From Hydractinia symbiolongicarpus (taxonomy: Eukaryota; Cnidaria; Hydrozoa; Anthoathecata; Hydractiniidae), in assembly GCF_029227915.1 (NCBI RefSeq), contig NC_079884.1, forward strand, positions 16,866,001 through 16,930,000: a stretch of 64,000 nucleotides of DNA. Reading direction: 5' to 3'. Both the position numbers and the translations under genes were made by a program. Positions within the stretch are counted from its first letter, which is position 1. Every line of letters begins with the position of its first letter. Shown piece by piece: positions 8,081 to 16,808 of this stretch. Below the pieces are notes generated by a model that made no database searches, was not told where the DNA came from, and saw only the letters and a program-made list of their open reading frames with translations.

Positions 8081-9355
8081 CTACGATAGTTTGCCACCCT
8101 TCCCAACGTAGGCCACAACAAAAGCAGCAGCGGCAGCGATCGCTATGTAGAGGTGTTTGGCTGCGTATTCGACAACTCTCGCTGCTACTCTAAAAAAGAA
8201 CGAGACAACCGTGCCAATAATCCCTGGTAGCGCCGCACCTGCCTTACCTGCCAGGTATTTCAAAAATTTTCCAAGCCTTTCCAGCTGTTTTTGTATAAAA
8301 CCCTTCATTGCGGCACTTCCTCCCGCTGCAGCACCCGCTCCACCTGTAACTGCGAGTACGATGGTGGAAATCAGTAGACCAACAGCCGAGACGATGCTTG
8401 CTATAGTAATCCCTTGCTCCTTGAACAAGATTCTAAGCTTTTCAGCTAGAGATTTATCGCCTTCTGTGATTTTCATCAGCGTTTCCTTAATTGCTTTCAG
8501 TTGGCTCTGAGTGTCAGATGATAGTAAACCGTGTGCTTCTCGTACTGCTTCCTTTTGATCTTGGAGTCGTTCTAGCTCTTCCCTAGCCTTTCCAAGGTCT
8601 TCGTTCCATATAGCTAGCTGCTCCTCGGATGCCCCAGGTGTAGCCTTCTTCGTCTCAAGCCTTTTCACCCTGGCTTCTGCTTTAGCGATCTCGCTGTCGT
8701 AGAAGATCATTTTGCTTTTCAAGTGCTTTAGGTTACCCTTTAGGGTTTGAAGCTCGAGGTTGAGCCCTCTTCTTTCACGCTCTGTGAAGCTGGCGCCAAG
8801 GGGAGTCTCTTCAATCAGGCTCTCCGTTTCATCAAGGACGTTCTCGAGCAGCGGCATCATTTCAATATCATCGGCCTTCTGTTCAACATGAACAATCTCG
8901 TTAAGGAGTTTCTGAGCCATTGCTTTACTGCCTTTGTTTGGTGTAGTATACTCGGTAAACCCCAATTCTCGCAAGCGATTTGTGCCTAATCTCCTCTGTA
9001 TCTCGGCAACGCTCCTCAATTCACCATTCCTTTTAGTGATCTCTATGCCATCAAAAAGAAGCTGGTTTCCTTGTGCCTCAAACTCGTTATAAAATCTCGC
9101 GATTGGCTGCCCCAGCTCCTCACCAAGGTGTTTGTAAAGATCGTCGATCTTTGATTTTAACAGCTCTTCCCTCTGTATTGTCGTGGTGTCTCGTGCCGAG
9201 CCGGATTGTTCCTGCTCTGGCTGCTGATGCTCTTGCAGAGCCGCCAGGCGATCGGGCGTTATCGTGGAGCTGGCATCAGGCCTACTGAAATCCTCGTCTG
9301 AACTGTTTTCCTCTGGCGTAAAGTCGTCTCCTTCGTATATTGGATTAATCGGCAT
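8081..9355 (-). CDS. Acidic coiled-coil protein with C-terminal membrane-active helices
   Basis: 424 residues, intact. Residues 1-90 are acidic and disordered. A central region (about 190-300) is a long coiled coil rich in Glu/Lys/Leu. The C-terminal ~110 residues are almost wholly hydrophobic or amphipathic: a first helix (ASIVSAVGLLISTIVLAV), an Ala/Gly linker, a basic amphipathic helix (KQLERLGKFLKYLAGKAG), then two more hydrophobic helices ending in a basic tail. Copy 2 has a homologue interrupted by a LINE tail. An internal capsid or membrane-penetration protein is a plausible role (inference). A mini-insert codes PDRLAALQE near residue 34. The start has AAATAAATG and is divergent from the MCP-type gene. 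Confidence 0.65.
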   Translation of the reverse strand: MPINPIYEGDDFTPEENSSDEDFSRPDASSTITPDRLAALQEHQQPEQEQSGSARDTTTIQREELLKSKIDDLYKHLGEELGQPIARFYNEFEAQGNQLLFDGIEITKRNGELRSVAEIQRRLGTNRLRELGFTEYTTPNKGSKAMAQKLLNEIVHVEQKADDIEMMPLLENVLDETESLIEETPLGASFTERERRGLNLELQTLKGNLKHLKSKMIFYDSEIAKAEARVKRLETKKATPGASEEQLAIWNEDLGKAREELERLQDQKEAVREAHGLLSSDTQSQLKAIKETLMKITEGDKSLAEKLRILFKEQGITIASIVSAVGLLISTIVLAVTGGAGAAAGGSAAMKGFIQKQLERLGKFLKYLAGKAGAALPGIIGTVVSFFFRVAARVVEYAAKHLYIAIAAAAAFVVAYVGKGGKLS

Positions 9356-9388
9356 TTATTTGAAACGAATATCAGCTAATAATAAAGC
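9356..9388. promoter_or_regulatory. Divergent start region with AATAAA on both strands
   Basis: The minus-strand start is embedded in AAATAAATG and the plus-strand start is preceded by AATAATAAAGC. The copy 2 counterpart at 38449-38477 has the same arrangement (CTAATAAATG and GAAATAAATG). Confidence 0.55.
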
Positions 9389-10672
9389 ATGAGTAACATA
9401 TTCGGAACTAAGCTCGATCCCTACGCGGAGATTAAAACAATGATGGCTATGAAGGGTAAGAAGCAGCGTGTGAAAGTAAACCATGTGCCTAGTACGATTA
9501 ATCAGAACGAGGACTTGTATGTTGACATTCGCAACATGGGGCGGGACGATGTAATTTTTCCAGGCAGTATCAAACTACTTTTCGATCTGGAACTTACGGG
9601 AACAAACACGAAGCGCACTATCGTGAGCAACATAGGCAAATCCTTGGTGAAAGATCTACATATCACCCTGACCGGTAACGAGGTACAAAATATGAGCGAT
9701 TTCAGCACCCTGGCTGTCTACAAGGACCTATGGTTACCCAAGCTTGATCGGGAAAACAACTTGATCCTAGAGGGGATCAATCCGAATGACGGTACAATCC
9801 GTGCCTTACAGGTCAAAGCGACTGATCATGTAGGCACGGATGAGGAAAAAGCGATCGTGGCAGCTTACGGCAACACCTTTTGCATCCCTATCGGTAAAAT
9901 GTTCGAACTCACGAGGGATCTGCCCTTTTACCAGCCAGGGCTACATGATAGGCTGCAATTCGTTATACATTTTGCATCATATGGTGACGTTATAAAGGAT
10001 GGTGGTACGGTGTCTTCAGGAAGCACGGCAGCTAAGCCCGCAGACAGTGCGTACAAGATCACTAATATCGCGTTAGAGTTTAACAAGGTCAATAACGAGA
10101 GTCTCGCGAGCGCTATGATGTCACGGTATAGTCGTTTGGCGCTACCCTATGAAAGGGTTCTCCGTAGCAAAGTTGTCACGATAAAAAAGGCTGATATCAG
10201 CTACAATTTGCAAATTGATACTCCAGCAAAAAGTTTAAAAGGCGTTTTACTGCTCTTTGTAGACCCTGGAAAAGTAAAGGCTTACTCGGGCGCTAACGAG
10301 GTCTTCTATAACCCAAAGATCGAAAAAATCTCGATCACTGTCGAGGGTGAGCCTAATGAGCTCTACACGCACGCGATGCTCCCGAAAGATCACCTCGAGC
10401 AGATCGTAAACTTATTCGGTAGCCACGATTCAAAGGTGACAATTAGGCAGTTCATGACTGAGCGTTATGCCCTGTTTGTTGATTTCCGAGCATCACCTGA
10501 TCATAGTCTACACGGTTCCGGAAGACCGTTACAGAGATTGTCAGACGGTATAACATTGCATATGACAAAGAAAGCAGATGGAACAACGGGGGATATTAAA
10601 TGCTACGTTTTCCTACTTCAAGATGCTCAGCTGAACATCTTAGATGGGCGTTTTCACAGTGTCGAATATTAA
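9389..10672 (+). CDS. Putative major capsid protein (double-jelly-roll type)
   Basis: 427 residues, intact. The sequence is strand-rich throughout, with blocks typical of jelly-roll capsid proteins: PGSIKLLFDLELTGT near residue 57, FELTRDLPFYQPGLHDRLQF near 170-190, ALPYERVLRSKVVTIKKAD near 250, and a C-terminal DAQLNILDGRFHSVEY. The region before residue 120 is a first barrel-like half and residues about 230-420 a second. The family recurs in cnidarian Polinton-like elements from memory; no structure search was possible. Conserved but multiply broken in copy 2 (37226-38448). It is the first of three same-strand genes (next start 7 bases after its stop), so it may be co-expressed with the small membrane protein and integrase. 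Confidence 0.65.
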   Translation: MSNIFGTKLDPYAEIKTMMAMKGKKQRVKVNHVPSTINQNEDLYVDIRNMGRDDVIFPGSIKLLFDLELTGTNTKRTIVSNIGKSLVKDLHITLTGNEVQNMSDFSTLAVYKDLWLPKLDRENNLILEGINPNDGTIRALQVKATDHVGTDEEKAIVAAYGNTFCIPIGKMFELTRDLPFYQPGLHDRLQFVIHFASYGDVIKDGGTVSSGSTAAKPADSAYKITNIALEFNKVNNESLASAMMSRYSRLALPYERVLRSKVVTIKKADISYNLQIDTPAKSLKGVLLLFVDPGKVKAYSGANEVFYNPKIEKISITVEGEPNELYTHAMLPKDHLEQIVNLFGSHDSKVTIRQFMTERYALFVDFRASPDHSLHGSGRPLQRLSDGITLHMTKKADGTTGDIKCYVFLLQDAQLNILDGRFHSVEY

Positions 10673-10679
10673 AATAAAG

Positions 10680-11078
10680 ATGGCAAGCATATTAGTACTC
10701 ACGGGTGGGGCTATAATCAATGCCCTAGCATTCTCGGGGAGTAACTATTTGATCAGTAAGCTGTCAGACCATGGCGAGGCCGAGCGTAAAAAGCGTGATA
10801 AAGCAATTGAACAACTTCAAGCTGCTCAACAAGCACAGTGGGTAAGAGATCGGCAGAAGATCGATTGGTATAAACATCAACGAGAGCTGAAAAGGCAAGC
10901 TGGAGAGAGCTTGAAGGAGCTCGATGAAGGTATTAGAGACTATTACATCGCAACGATCGAGAAGGCTCCTAAGTTATCCGACTTCTACACGCCCAGCAAG
11001 CAGCAACAAGACGGCGAACTGACGTTCATCGTTGGATCCCTAGCCCTCCTTGGTTTTGCAGTGTACAAATGGGCGTAA
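10680..11078 (+). CDS. Small protein with N- and C-terminal membrane segments
   Basis: 132 residues from the ATG at 10680, preceded by TTAAAATAAAG. Residues 1-20 form a hydrophobic segment (ILVLTGGAIINALAF), the middle is a charged helix (residues 30-90, Gln/Arg/Lys/Glu-rich), and the C-terminus is a second hydrophobic segment (FIVGSLALLGFAVYKW). It is strongly conserved in copy 2 (36789-37187) and sits between MCP and integrase in both copies. Function not recognised; topology suggests a membrane or capsid-associated hairpin protein. An in-frame Met 12 codons upstream overlaps the end of the MCP gene and is less likely to be used because the AATAAA motif marks 10680. Confidence 0.65.
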   Translation: MASILVLTGGAIINALAFSGSNYLISKLSDHGEAERKKRDKAIEQLQAAQQAQWVRDRQKIDWYKHQRELKRQAGESLKELDEGIRDYYIATIEKAPKLSDFYTPSKQQQDGELTFIVGSLALLGFAVYKWA

Positions 11079-11084
11079 AATGTT

Positions 11085-11098
11085 TTCGACATGTCGAA
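11085..11098. terminator. Palindrome between the small membrane gene and integrase
   Basis: TTCGACATGTCGAA is a perfect 14-bp palindrome 6 bases after the stop at 11078 and just before the integrase start. It is at the position where other genes of the element have hairpins. Confidence 0.4.
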
Positions 11099-11111
11099 TA
11101 TTAAAATAAAC

Positions 11112-11867
11112 ATGTCGAAACATATCATTACCCAGGAAGAAGCGGAAAAATTGAGCAGTATTTACTATCAGCCCACACATCTCTGGATCGGAAACGAAGC
11201 CATTGAAAAACTTGTTGAACTTAGTGGTTTGTCTATGAAAAAGGTCAAAATCTACCTTGCCCACCAGGCATTCTGGCAGGTTCACATTCCAGGGCCAAAG
11301 GTGGTAAAACATCCCCATTACACCGTTACGGTTCCAAATGCAGTACATCAATTTGATTTGCTTAGCATGCCTCATGATCGCCTGTATGGCTCGAAATACA
11401 AATACATTCTTACTGGAATTGACATTGCCAGCAGGTTCAAAGTGGCGAGACCCCTGCGAACGAAAAAGGCTGCAGAAGTGGCCAAAATGATCGAGGACAT
11501 TTACAAAATTGTCGATCAGATGAACAACACCAAAACCGCTGGAATCAAGATGAAACCAAACGATGCAGTCAAACTCGACGAGGTTCCACAAGAAGCAAGC
11601 TACAAGCCTGACAAGAAGCCTCTGGCAGAAGATGGTCTCTACCGATATTTGGTGCAACCCGGCGAAGAGCATGGAGATCAGAGAAGACGTGCAACTGACA
11701 TGATTTGGTCGAAAAAAACGTTCCGTTTGGACCGCATCGTAAACGAACCAAACAACCGAACGATGTACTACCTTGCAGGAGCGCCAGAGCGTGTGTTTGT
11801 GAAAGAAGAGCTTTTGCGGGTTCCTGAAGACACGAAGCTGCCTCCTGACTCGGTTAAAAAGTGGTAA
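11112..11867 (+). pseudogene. Polinton-type integrase lacking most of its catalytic core
   Basis: The N-terminal ~100 residues (YYQPTHLWIGNEAIEKL, HQFDLLSMPHDRLYGSKYK, then LTGIDIASRFK with the first catalytic Asp) and the C-terminal ~110 residues (PGEEHGDQRRRATD, KTFRLDRI, chromodomain- or SH3-like tail) align with the copy 2 integrase. Compared with that copy, an in-frame deletion of about 83 codons at about 11508 removes the second Asp, the Glu and all between. The protein can still be translated as about 250 residues but cannot be a DDE strand-transferase. The start at 11112 follows TTAAAATAAAC. A dominant-negative or DNA-binding remnant is possible but unsupported. Confidence 0.7.
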
Positions 11868-11873
11868 ACGTAG

Positions 11874-11901
11874 TTTTTGTAATCTATCAGGGTTACAAAA
11901 A
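11874..11901. terminator. Hairpin between integrase and BRO (convergent)
   Basis: TTTTTGTAA, 10-base loop, TTACAAAAA: a 9-bp stem starting 6 bases after the integrase stop and 8 bases past the BRO stop at 11910. Confidence 0.6.
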
Positions 11902-11909
11902 AAAAAATC

Positions 11910-12746
11910 CTAGATCTCGGCAAGCTCCATCAATCTCTGATGTGTATAATTACGACCTAATCGAAAGTGCCTTGGACGTTCGGGATTTACTTCAATGCAT
12001 CCACGCTCTCGGAGCCAGTTGTAATGTACAAAGGCATTTGGGGTTTCTGCAAGAACGACGAGTTGACCGTTGGGATGATCTGTTAACTTGTTGCGAATCT
12101 TTTGCGCTACATAGCCTTGTTGCCCACATATAGCGACATACGGATATTCATCGTTGTTATTCTTTTGGATTACAGCTATACCGTTATCCTTTCTAAGGTC
12201 TTCAAGGTGAGGAACGGTTCGCTGTCGTAGCTCTGTGATTACTTGCGCTTGTACCGCAAGTCGTCTATCGTTTTCTTCAAGATCATCCTCCAGGGTAAGA
12301 ATTTGACGATCTTTGTCCTCCAAATCGTCGGTGAGCAGAGCCAGCGCCGCTTGATTTTCCTCTACAATTCCAGCAAGCTTTCGCATTTCTTTTGGTAGCA
12401 CCTCCTCAACAACCCAATCCAAAAATGGTTCTGCCTTGGGTTTCTTACACCTTAAAAGGAAGCAATAGAGACCGGGTTCTGTCAGTAGCATCGTGTCTGA
12501 ATGAAGGGGGTCGATATCGACCCCCTTGTCTTCTGCGGTACTTTTAACCTCCCAGGCCCGCTTTACATGCTTCTCCGGTACATGTGCCTGAATAGCTTTT
12601 CTACCATCACGATTATCGTTATACCCGACAGCTCTCCACACGTCTTTGGCTACGAGGCATTGGCCTCTTTCCTTAATGTACAAAGAACGAACTTTGCTGT
12701 CTTCGAAAAAATTACTGACCAAGGACATCTTTCTTATACACGCCAA
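11910..12746 (-). CDS. bro: BRO-family protein (Bro-N domain, coiled coil, C-terminal viral domain)
   Basis: 278 residues, intact. Residues about 15-120 match the Bro-N pattern of baculovirus-repeated-ORF proteins: VRSLYIKERGQCLVAKDVWRAVGY-like start, then LLTEPGLYCFLLRCKKPKAEPF and WVVEEVLPKEMRK. A coiled coil spans about 125-180. The C-terminal ~90 residues (EYPYVAICGQQGYVAQKIRN and PNAFVHYNWLRERG) resemble a domain found behind Bro-N or KilA-N in large DNA viruses. Bro-N proteins bind nucleic acids and occur in phages and nucleo-cytoplasmic viruses. Copy 2 keeps only the C-terminal domain, split by a SINE (34953-35682). MSLVSN, six codons in, is an equally possible start. Confidence 0.8.
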   Translation of the reverse strand: MACIRKMSLVSNFFEDSKVRSLYIKERGQCLVAKDVWRAVGYNDNRDGRKAIQAHVPEKHVKRAWEVKSTAEDKGVDIDPLHSDTMLLTEPGLYCFLLRCKKPKAEPFLDWVVEEVLPKEMRKLAGIVEENQAALALLTDDLEDKDRQILTLEDDLEENDRRLAVQAQVITELRQRTVPHLEDLRKDNGIAVIQKNNNDEYPYVAICGQQGYVAQKIRNKLTDHPNGQLVVLAETPNAFVHYNWLRERGCIEVNPERPRHFRLGRNYTHQRLMELAEI

Positions 12747-12765
12747 GGCTCAACCACAGTTTTTT

Positions 12766-12792
12766 TTTTGTGATTCGAAAAAAGTCACAAAA
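12766..12792 (-). terminator. Hairpin after the small minus-strand gene
   Basis: TTTTGTGA, 11-base loop, TCACAAAA, directly at the end of the gene at 12793-12975 and upstream of the BRO start. Confidence 0.55.
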
Positions 12793-12975
12793 TTACGAGG
12801 TCCAATAACCAACACCAAGCTGAGGAAGCCATGGATATTTTTTGCATAACTCTTCAATATCCCGAGTTGTGTTTACCAGTTTGCTGTCATCGTCATTATG
12901 GACTACATCTATCAGTCTGTCATGGGCTCTAAAAAGAGCTTGATACACAGCTTTAATTACGCTCTCATTATCCAT
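12793..12975 (-). CDS. Small helical protein between ATPase and BRO
   Basis: 60 residues from MDNESVIK, predicted mostly helical (VYQALFRAHDRLIDVV, RDIEELCKKYPWLPQLG). An in-frame Met 11 codons upstream overlaps the ATPase end and is less likely. I do not recognise the family. In copy 2 the equivalent slot holds an unrelated 29-residue frame (34867-34956), so the gene may be poorly conserved or replaced. Confidence 0.45.
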   Translation of the reverse strand: MDNESVIKAVYQALFRAHDRLIDVVHNDDDSKLVNTTRDIEELCKKYPWLPQLGVGYWTS

Positions 12976-12989
12976 CTTTTTCTTATATA

Positions 12990-13488
12990 TCAAGAGTCTA
13001 ACCTGCATCCAACAATCTTGTAACTTCTAGGATGCTCCAGTCTGATCCAAAGGCAAGCATGCTTTGACTTTTTGAGCTTAGCCTTAATAATGGAAATTTC
13101 TTCCCTACTTGAAATTACATCGTTCTCTTCATGAATGAGCTCAAACTCCTTCCGATTCTTCGGATACCAGACAAAAAGCTGTTTCATTTGATCCCTTACT
13201 GTTATTGGGATCTTCTTATATCTTTGTGTTAGTAGCCAGAGACTGTGTTTGCGATGTCTACCCGAAACAGCTAGTTCTATCAACGCACCACGAGTTTTGT
13301 CGAGACTCTCGTCGGCTATCATATCGTCAACGATAAACAACGTCTCTTCGTACGCCAGCGATGACGACAGTTTTTTGATCCACTCGAACAGCTGCTCCTT
13401 GGGGTCTATCAGAGCCACGTAGTCATCCCTCCATAGCGAGGATCTCTCGAGATAGGTCTTGTTCCAGCGTAGTGTAGGACAGATATCT
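12990..13488 (-). pseudogene. A32-like packaging ATPase, 3' part only
   Basis: Contains the Walker B motif of FtsK/HerA-type packaging ATPases (ETLFIVDDM), the sensor-like KHSLWLLTQRY and the C-terminal CLWIRLEHPRSYKIVGC. Upstream of the apparent Met at 13418 the frame continues to about 13485 with CPTLRWNKTYLER, which aligns with copy 2. Sequence homology then stops and a TGA follows, so the Walker A half is missing. The intact family would be about 200-250 residues. The breakpoint marks the present right edge of copy 1. Confidence 0.75.
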
Positions 13489-14036
13489 GCTCTTCACCTG
13501 GATTTGGACAAATTTGATAACTTGTGTTTATGAAGTATATGTGTAGGAATTTTTGAAGGTTTTATTGCATTTATAATTTATGATAAGTTTTAGATATATA
13601 TAATCAGGGAGGAATGAGAATTTTTAATTTATAATTAAGGGGTGAAAATAACTTTTCTATGTGCTAGTTAATTCTCTTGAATACATGAACACCTAAATAC
13701 ATGAACTCATAATTTTTACTACTCTTTCTCCCTGATGCATATGAATAAGTCGATTATTTTTTGTTTGTTCACTTTTTCAACACCATGTCCTGTTAGTTGC
13801 ATTTTGTTATATTTTATTGCTGCAACCTAAATTCGCAAGTGAAAAAAGTCTTCACAAGAAACAGTATATTGTACTTTTTATGTTTGACATAAATTTTGTT
13901 AATGTTCATTATACAGACTCCTTTTCTTACTACTTATGTTTGACTGCACGCCAATATCATTCGACTTACATGAAAAATAGGCTTGTTTCTTGGTTAAAAT
14001 TCGTCAATATAAATATATTTTTGGCATCATATACTA
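13489..14036. other. AT-rich spacer, no gene seen
   Basis: No credible coding frame and no resemblance to either Polinton-like copy. It has short local direct repeats (for example around ATACATGAAC at 13680-13710). Confidence 0.5.
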
Positions 14037-15378
14037 CTATGTTATATTTCTATGGATAAAAATTATGTTATTAGTTTCAAATGTCTCTTTTCTAAGTTTT
14101 GTTATCTGTTCGAAAATACCCTGACCATTGTGCCAATTTTTTGGTGGATATTCCATGTTCTCTGATTGTACTACATATTTAAAATATTCAAGAAGTTCAG
14201 TATCGACCTCTGTCATAGCGTTCCTGCCTTCTGAAATTACATCTCTTTGCGATATTAAGTTATGTATATGATCTTCTGATATCAAGCGTTTTTGGTCATT
14301 AGCATTAACTGTAGTTGGCAAGTAAAATAAGATATCTGGAATTCCACTCACACTGTCGTGGCGGGACTTTCGTATAAAGTGGGTATTTCATTGGTAGCGA
14401 ACCTGGTCTAGTTGAGACTAATAAATCAGAAAACACAAACCAAACACATTCCTCATGAATGTGATTCCCCGGCAATAACACTCCTTTCTCTAACATATTC
14501 TTAAAAGAATTTATTATCCAACTTGTGAAAGACCGTCGATAGAAGGAGCACCAATTTTCGATCCTTTAATTGGACAGCGATGACCCATATCTGTGTGCGT
14601 TAGCGTCTTGTGTTAAGTAACACTGCATACCAGCCATAACACCGTTTTCGGTACCACAATCTGTTCGAACTAAAAGTGGACAAAACCCCAACTCTTTTAC
14701 TTTTTCTAAGAACAAGTGAGCAGGTACTAGTGGGTTGTTATTGCTTCTGGAAACTTTCAACCATAAAACTTTTCGCGAAAAACCATCAATACAACCGTGA
14801 ATGGGTAGACCATATGGTTTCAGTTTATCATACCCATCCACATGCCAGCAATTGTTAGGACCGGGTGATGTGTATTCTCTACGGCGTAGACGGCGCGATC
14901 TTCTTTGTTCAGTACCATCCGGATCTGACTCTCTTAGCAGTTGCATCACGGTGTCACGTGTAGCCATTATGACATATGAACATCGAAGTAAATGCCAAAG
15001 CCCTCGGTATCCTTTCACTGCAGCTGGACCTTGTAGTTCTTGTTCAATTATACTACGTAAAACTGCCTCGTTAACATTACTACGTCTCCTTTTCAACCCA
15101 AGACTTCGTAATCGTCGTTTCAGGGTTCTCGTTGACATTAATGTGCTATGATATATTTTTAAAAACAGAACGATTGCATTGTATGGGAAATGCTTCTCAA
15201 AGTAATAAACTATCAATTCTCGCTCATCTGCTGTAGCTGGAGGACTGTATGAGGTAGTACATAAGTCTTTTCGTGATCCACATTGAGTACAAAATAATAA
15301 ATCGTCAGATAACTGCCTACCACACTGCGTACAGAATGACATACTTGTGTAAACAATGGAGAAATCGATCAGTGCCAT
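14037..15378 (-). pseudogene. Integrase-core (rve) transposase with N-terminal zinc ribbon
   Basis: The N-terminus has two CxxCG knuckles (FCTQCGRQL and FCTQCGSRK), a zinc ribbon, followed by a helix-turn-helix-like region (TLKRRLRSLGLKRRRSNV). A DDE core follows: WHVDGYDKLKPYG (first Asp), VRTDCGTENGV (second Asp) and RIENWCSF (Glu). Downstream segments (ECVWFVFSDLL, SGIPDILFYLP) match the tail of this transposase family in other animals. Breaks: TAA at 14566-14568, just before the catalytic Glu, and a frameshift near 14355. The first 119 codons and the upstream promoter lie in the left arm of the 796-bp inverted repeat. Confidence 0.7.
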
Positions 15379-15814
15379 GCTCTTATCATTTAATTTTACT
15401 TATAAATATTTTTATTCCATTTTTTTTTTTGTACTTGTTTTTTCTTTTCTTGATTGGTGAATTTTTTTTTTCGATTTCGATTTTATTTTCTCGATCGGAA
15501 TTTTTTTTATTGTTTATAAAGAAATTTAGTTTTCAATTCAAATTTTCTTTTTTGAATTCGAATTCTATTTTTGAGATTTGAATTTTCTTTTCTGGATCCA
15601 AATTCTTTTTTCTCCCTTTAGACTTTCTTTTCGGTGTCCCCTCTCGGCTTCCGTAAATATGTCATTCAAAAGAAAATTTTTTTTTCTATATGTCATGAAT
15701 TTTTTGCAAAAAACATAAAAAAAAAATTGTTTCCTTTACAGTAACCTTAAACGTATATATATACAATGAGAGAGATTTGTGTTTGACATTGATCAGCTTT
15801 TTGAATTTCCGCGC
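15019..15814. repeat. Left arm of a 796-bp inverted repeat
   Basis: Reverse-complement identical, as far as I can read, to 16787-17582. It holds the zinc-ribbon coding start, an AT-rich leader with homopolymer and GAAAATTCAAA-type runs, and the sequence GGTGTCCCCTCTCGGCTTCCG. The identity stops abruptly at a PstI-like CTGCA at one end and at CCGCGC at the other. Confidence 0.9.
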
Positions 15815-15933
15815 CCGAAGGCGTAGGAAATTCTTTAAAACCGTCGTTTTTTTCTTTCGGAGCATTCTTTGAGAAAAAATCCAGCCTGGGATTTCACGTT
15901 GGTCCGTCACAGATGTAAACTTCGTACCCAAGC

Positions 15934-16145
15934 ACACAATTAAAACGGAGCTCTCTAGGACACTTTCGACTTATCGCCGTTTTTCACTCAAAACCCCACT
16001 TTCAAGGGTCTAAGACAGCGCTGTTTCCTCGCTATATTGATCCTCTGCGCAAAGGGTCAATACCGCGGGCAATTACCGCTGTGCTGCAGCACTCTCGTAC
16101 GAACGCAATGTTGTCACCCTGGTTGGGGTCACAACATAAAATAAA
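15934..16145 (+). repeat. Second copy of the Polinton-like terminal/promoter module
   Basis: Near-identical to 3630-3841, in the same orientation, and again ending at an ATG. Together with the following fragment it marks the remains of another Polinton-like element end, here the polymerase side. Confidence 0.65.
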
Positions 16146-16808
16146 ATGTCCAGCGTCCCAGAAAATTTTCCAACATATAATAAAGCTATGAGTTTCTTTA
16201 GAAATGCAATTAGTAAATTATATAGCGCTGTCTCAGCGCCAGTAGCAGCAACACGTGATGCACTCGCAGAGAGACTGCAGAGTGTGCGTGAAACTGCTTC
16301 TTTATTATACCACAAGGCTAAGGAGAGGCTTGGTTACGGTCAAGCCTTGAAAGCCACCGTTGAAGACGCTGCTGTGGAAGAAGAGCAAGTGGAAGAAGTG
16401 GATCACGGTGCTGTTGAAACGGAAGGTGGATTTGATGGTAATTATCGACATTTCCGAAGTGAAGGAACACCAGAAGGTCAAGTGGTGAGTATTGAACAGT
16501 ACCTGGATTAACAGAAACAACATGTGGAGAAAGTCATCACAGACTTGCAAAACACTAGACAGAATTGGAAGTTTCAACTGAATCTCGTGGTGGAGTTTGT
16601 GCACAGGGAAAATCCTTCTGACAAGTTCACAAAACCAATATGGAGTGAAGCTCTCACAATCATGGAAAGAAGCGACATCGAAGAATTGATCGAAGAGATG
16701 TATAAAAGCCTGCTAAAACGCTTTGAAATGACATCGGAGAAACTCAAAAAAAGCGACTACATCTTCAACCGAATCACAGAAATGACGCGCGGAAATTCAA
16801 AAAGCTGA
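16146..16808 (+). pseudogene. Fragment of a Polinton polymerase-associated N-terminal region
   Basis: Starts MSSVPENFPTYNKAM after AAAATAAA. It has an amphipathic N-terminal helix region (FFRNAISKLYSAVSAP), then EGQVVSIEQYLD, an in-frame TAA at 16509-16511, and WKFQLNLVVEFVHRENPS with LLKRFEMTSEKLKKSD. This block order matches, from memory, the region found upstream of protein-primed DNA polymerase B in Polinton/Maverick-type elements. It ends at 16808 where the right arm of the inverted repeat begins, so the polymerase itself is absent. The assignment to that family is moderate; the gene being a truncated fragment is clear. Confidence 0.55.

Larger units (their letters stand above)
3630..13488 (+). 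mobile_element. Polinton-like virus element, copy 1 (right end truncated)
   Basis: Thirteen genes in compact convergent/divergent arrangement, with an integrase, a packaging ATPase and capsid-type proteins. The gene set and order match an inverted second copy at 32840-43420. The left end begins with a 222-bp module also present at 15934-16155. The right end stops inside the ATPase gene at about 13488, where AT-rich unrelated sequence begins. No protein-primed polymerase and no adenain-like protease are found inside, so this copy is defective. The GC content of this block is visibly higher than that of the flanks. Confidence 0.75.

Noticed and set aside
11040-11672. Long minus-strand frame opposite the integrase
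   Set aside because: It is antisense to a gene conserved in both copies, has no motif, and is Cys/Phe-rich as expected for a reverse-strand shadow.
15273-15581. 102-residue frame in the inverted-repeat arm (also at 17020-17328)
   Set aside because: Phe/Ile-rich translation of a homopolymer-rich leader, antisense to the zinc-ribbon start; duplicated only because the arm is duplicated.
16305-16604. Minus-strand frame over the polymerase-associated fragment
   Set aside because: Antisense shadow; the plus-strand frame has the conserved EGQVVSIEQYLD block and the AATAAA start.
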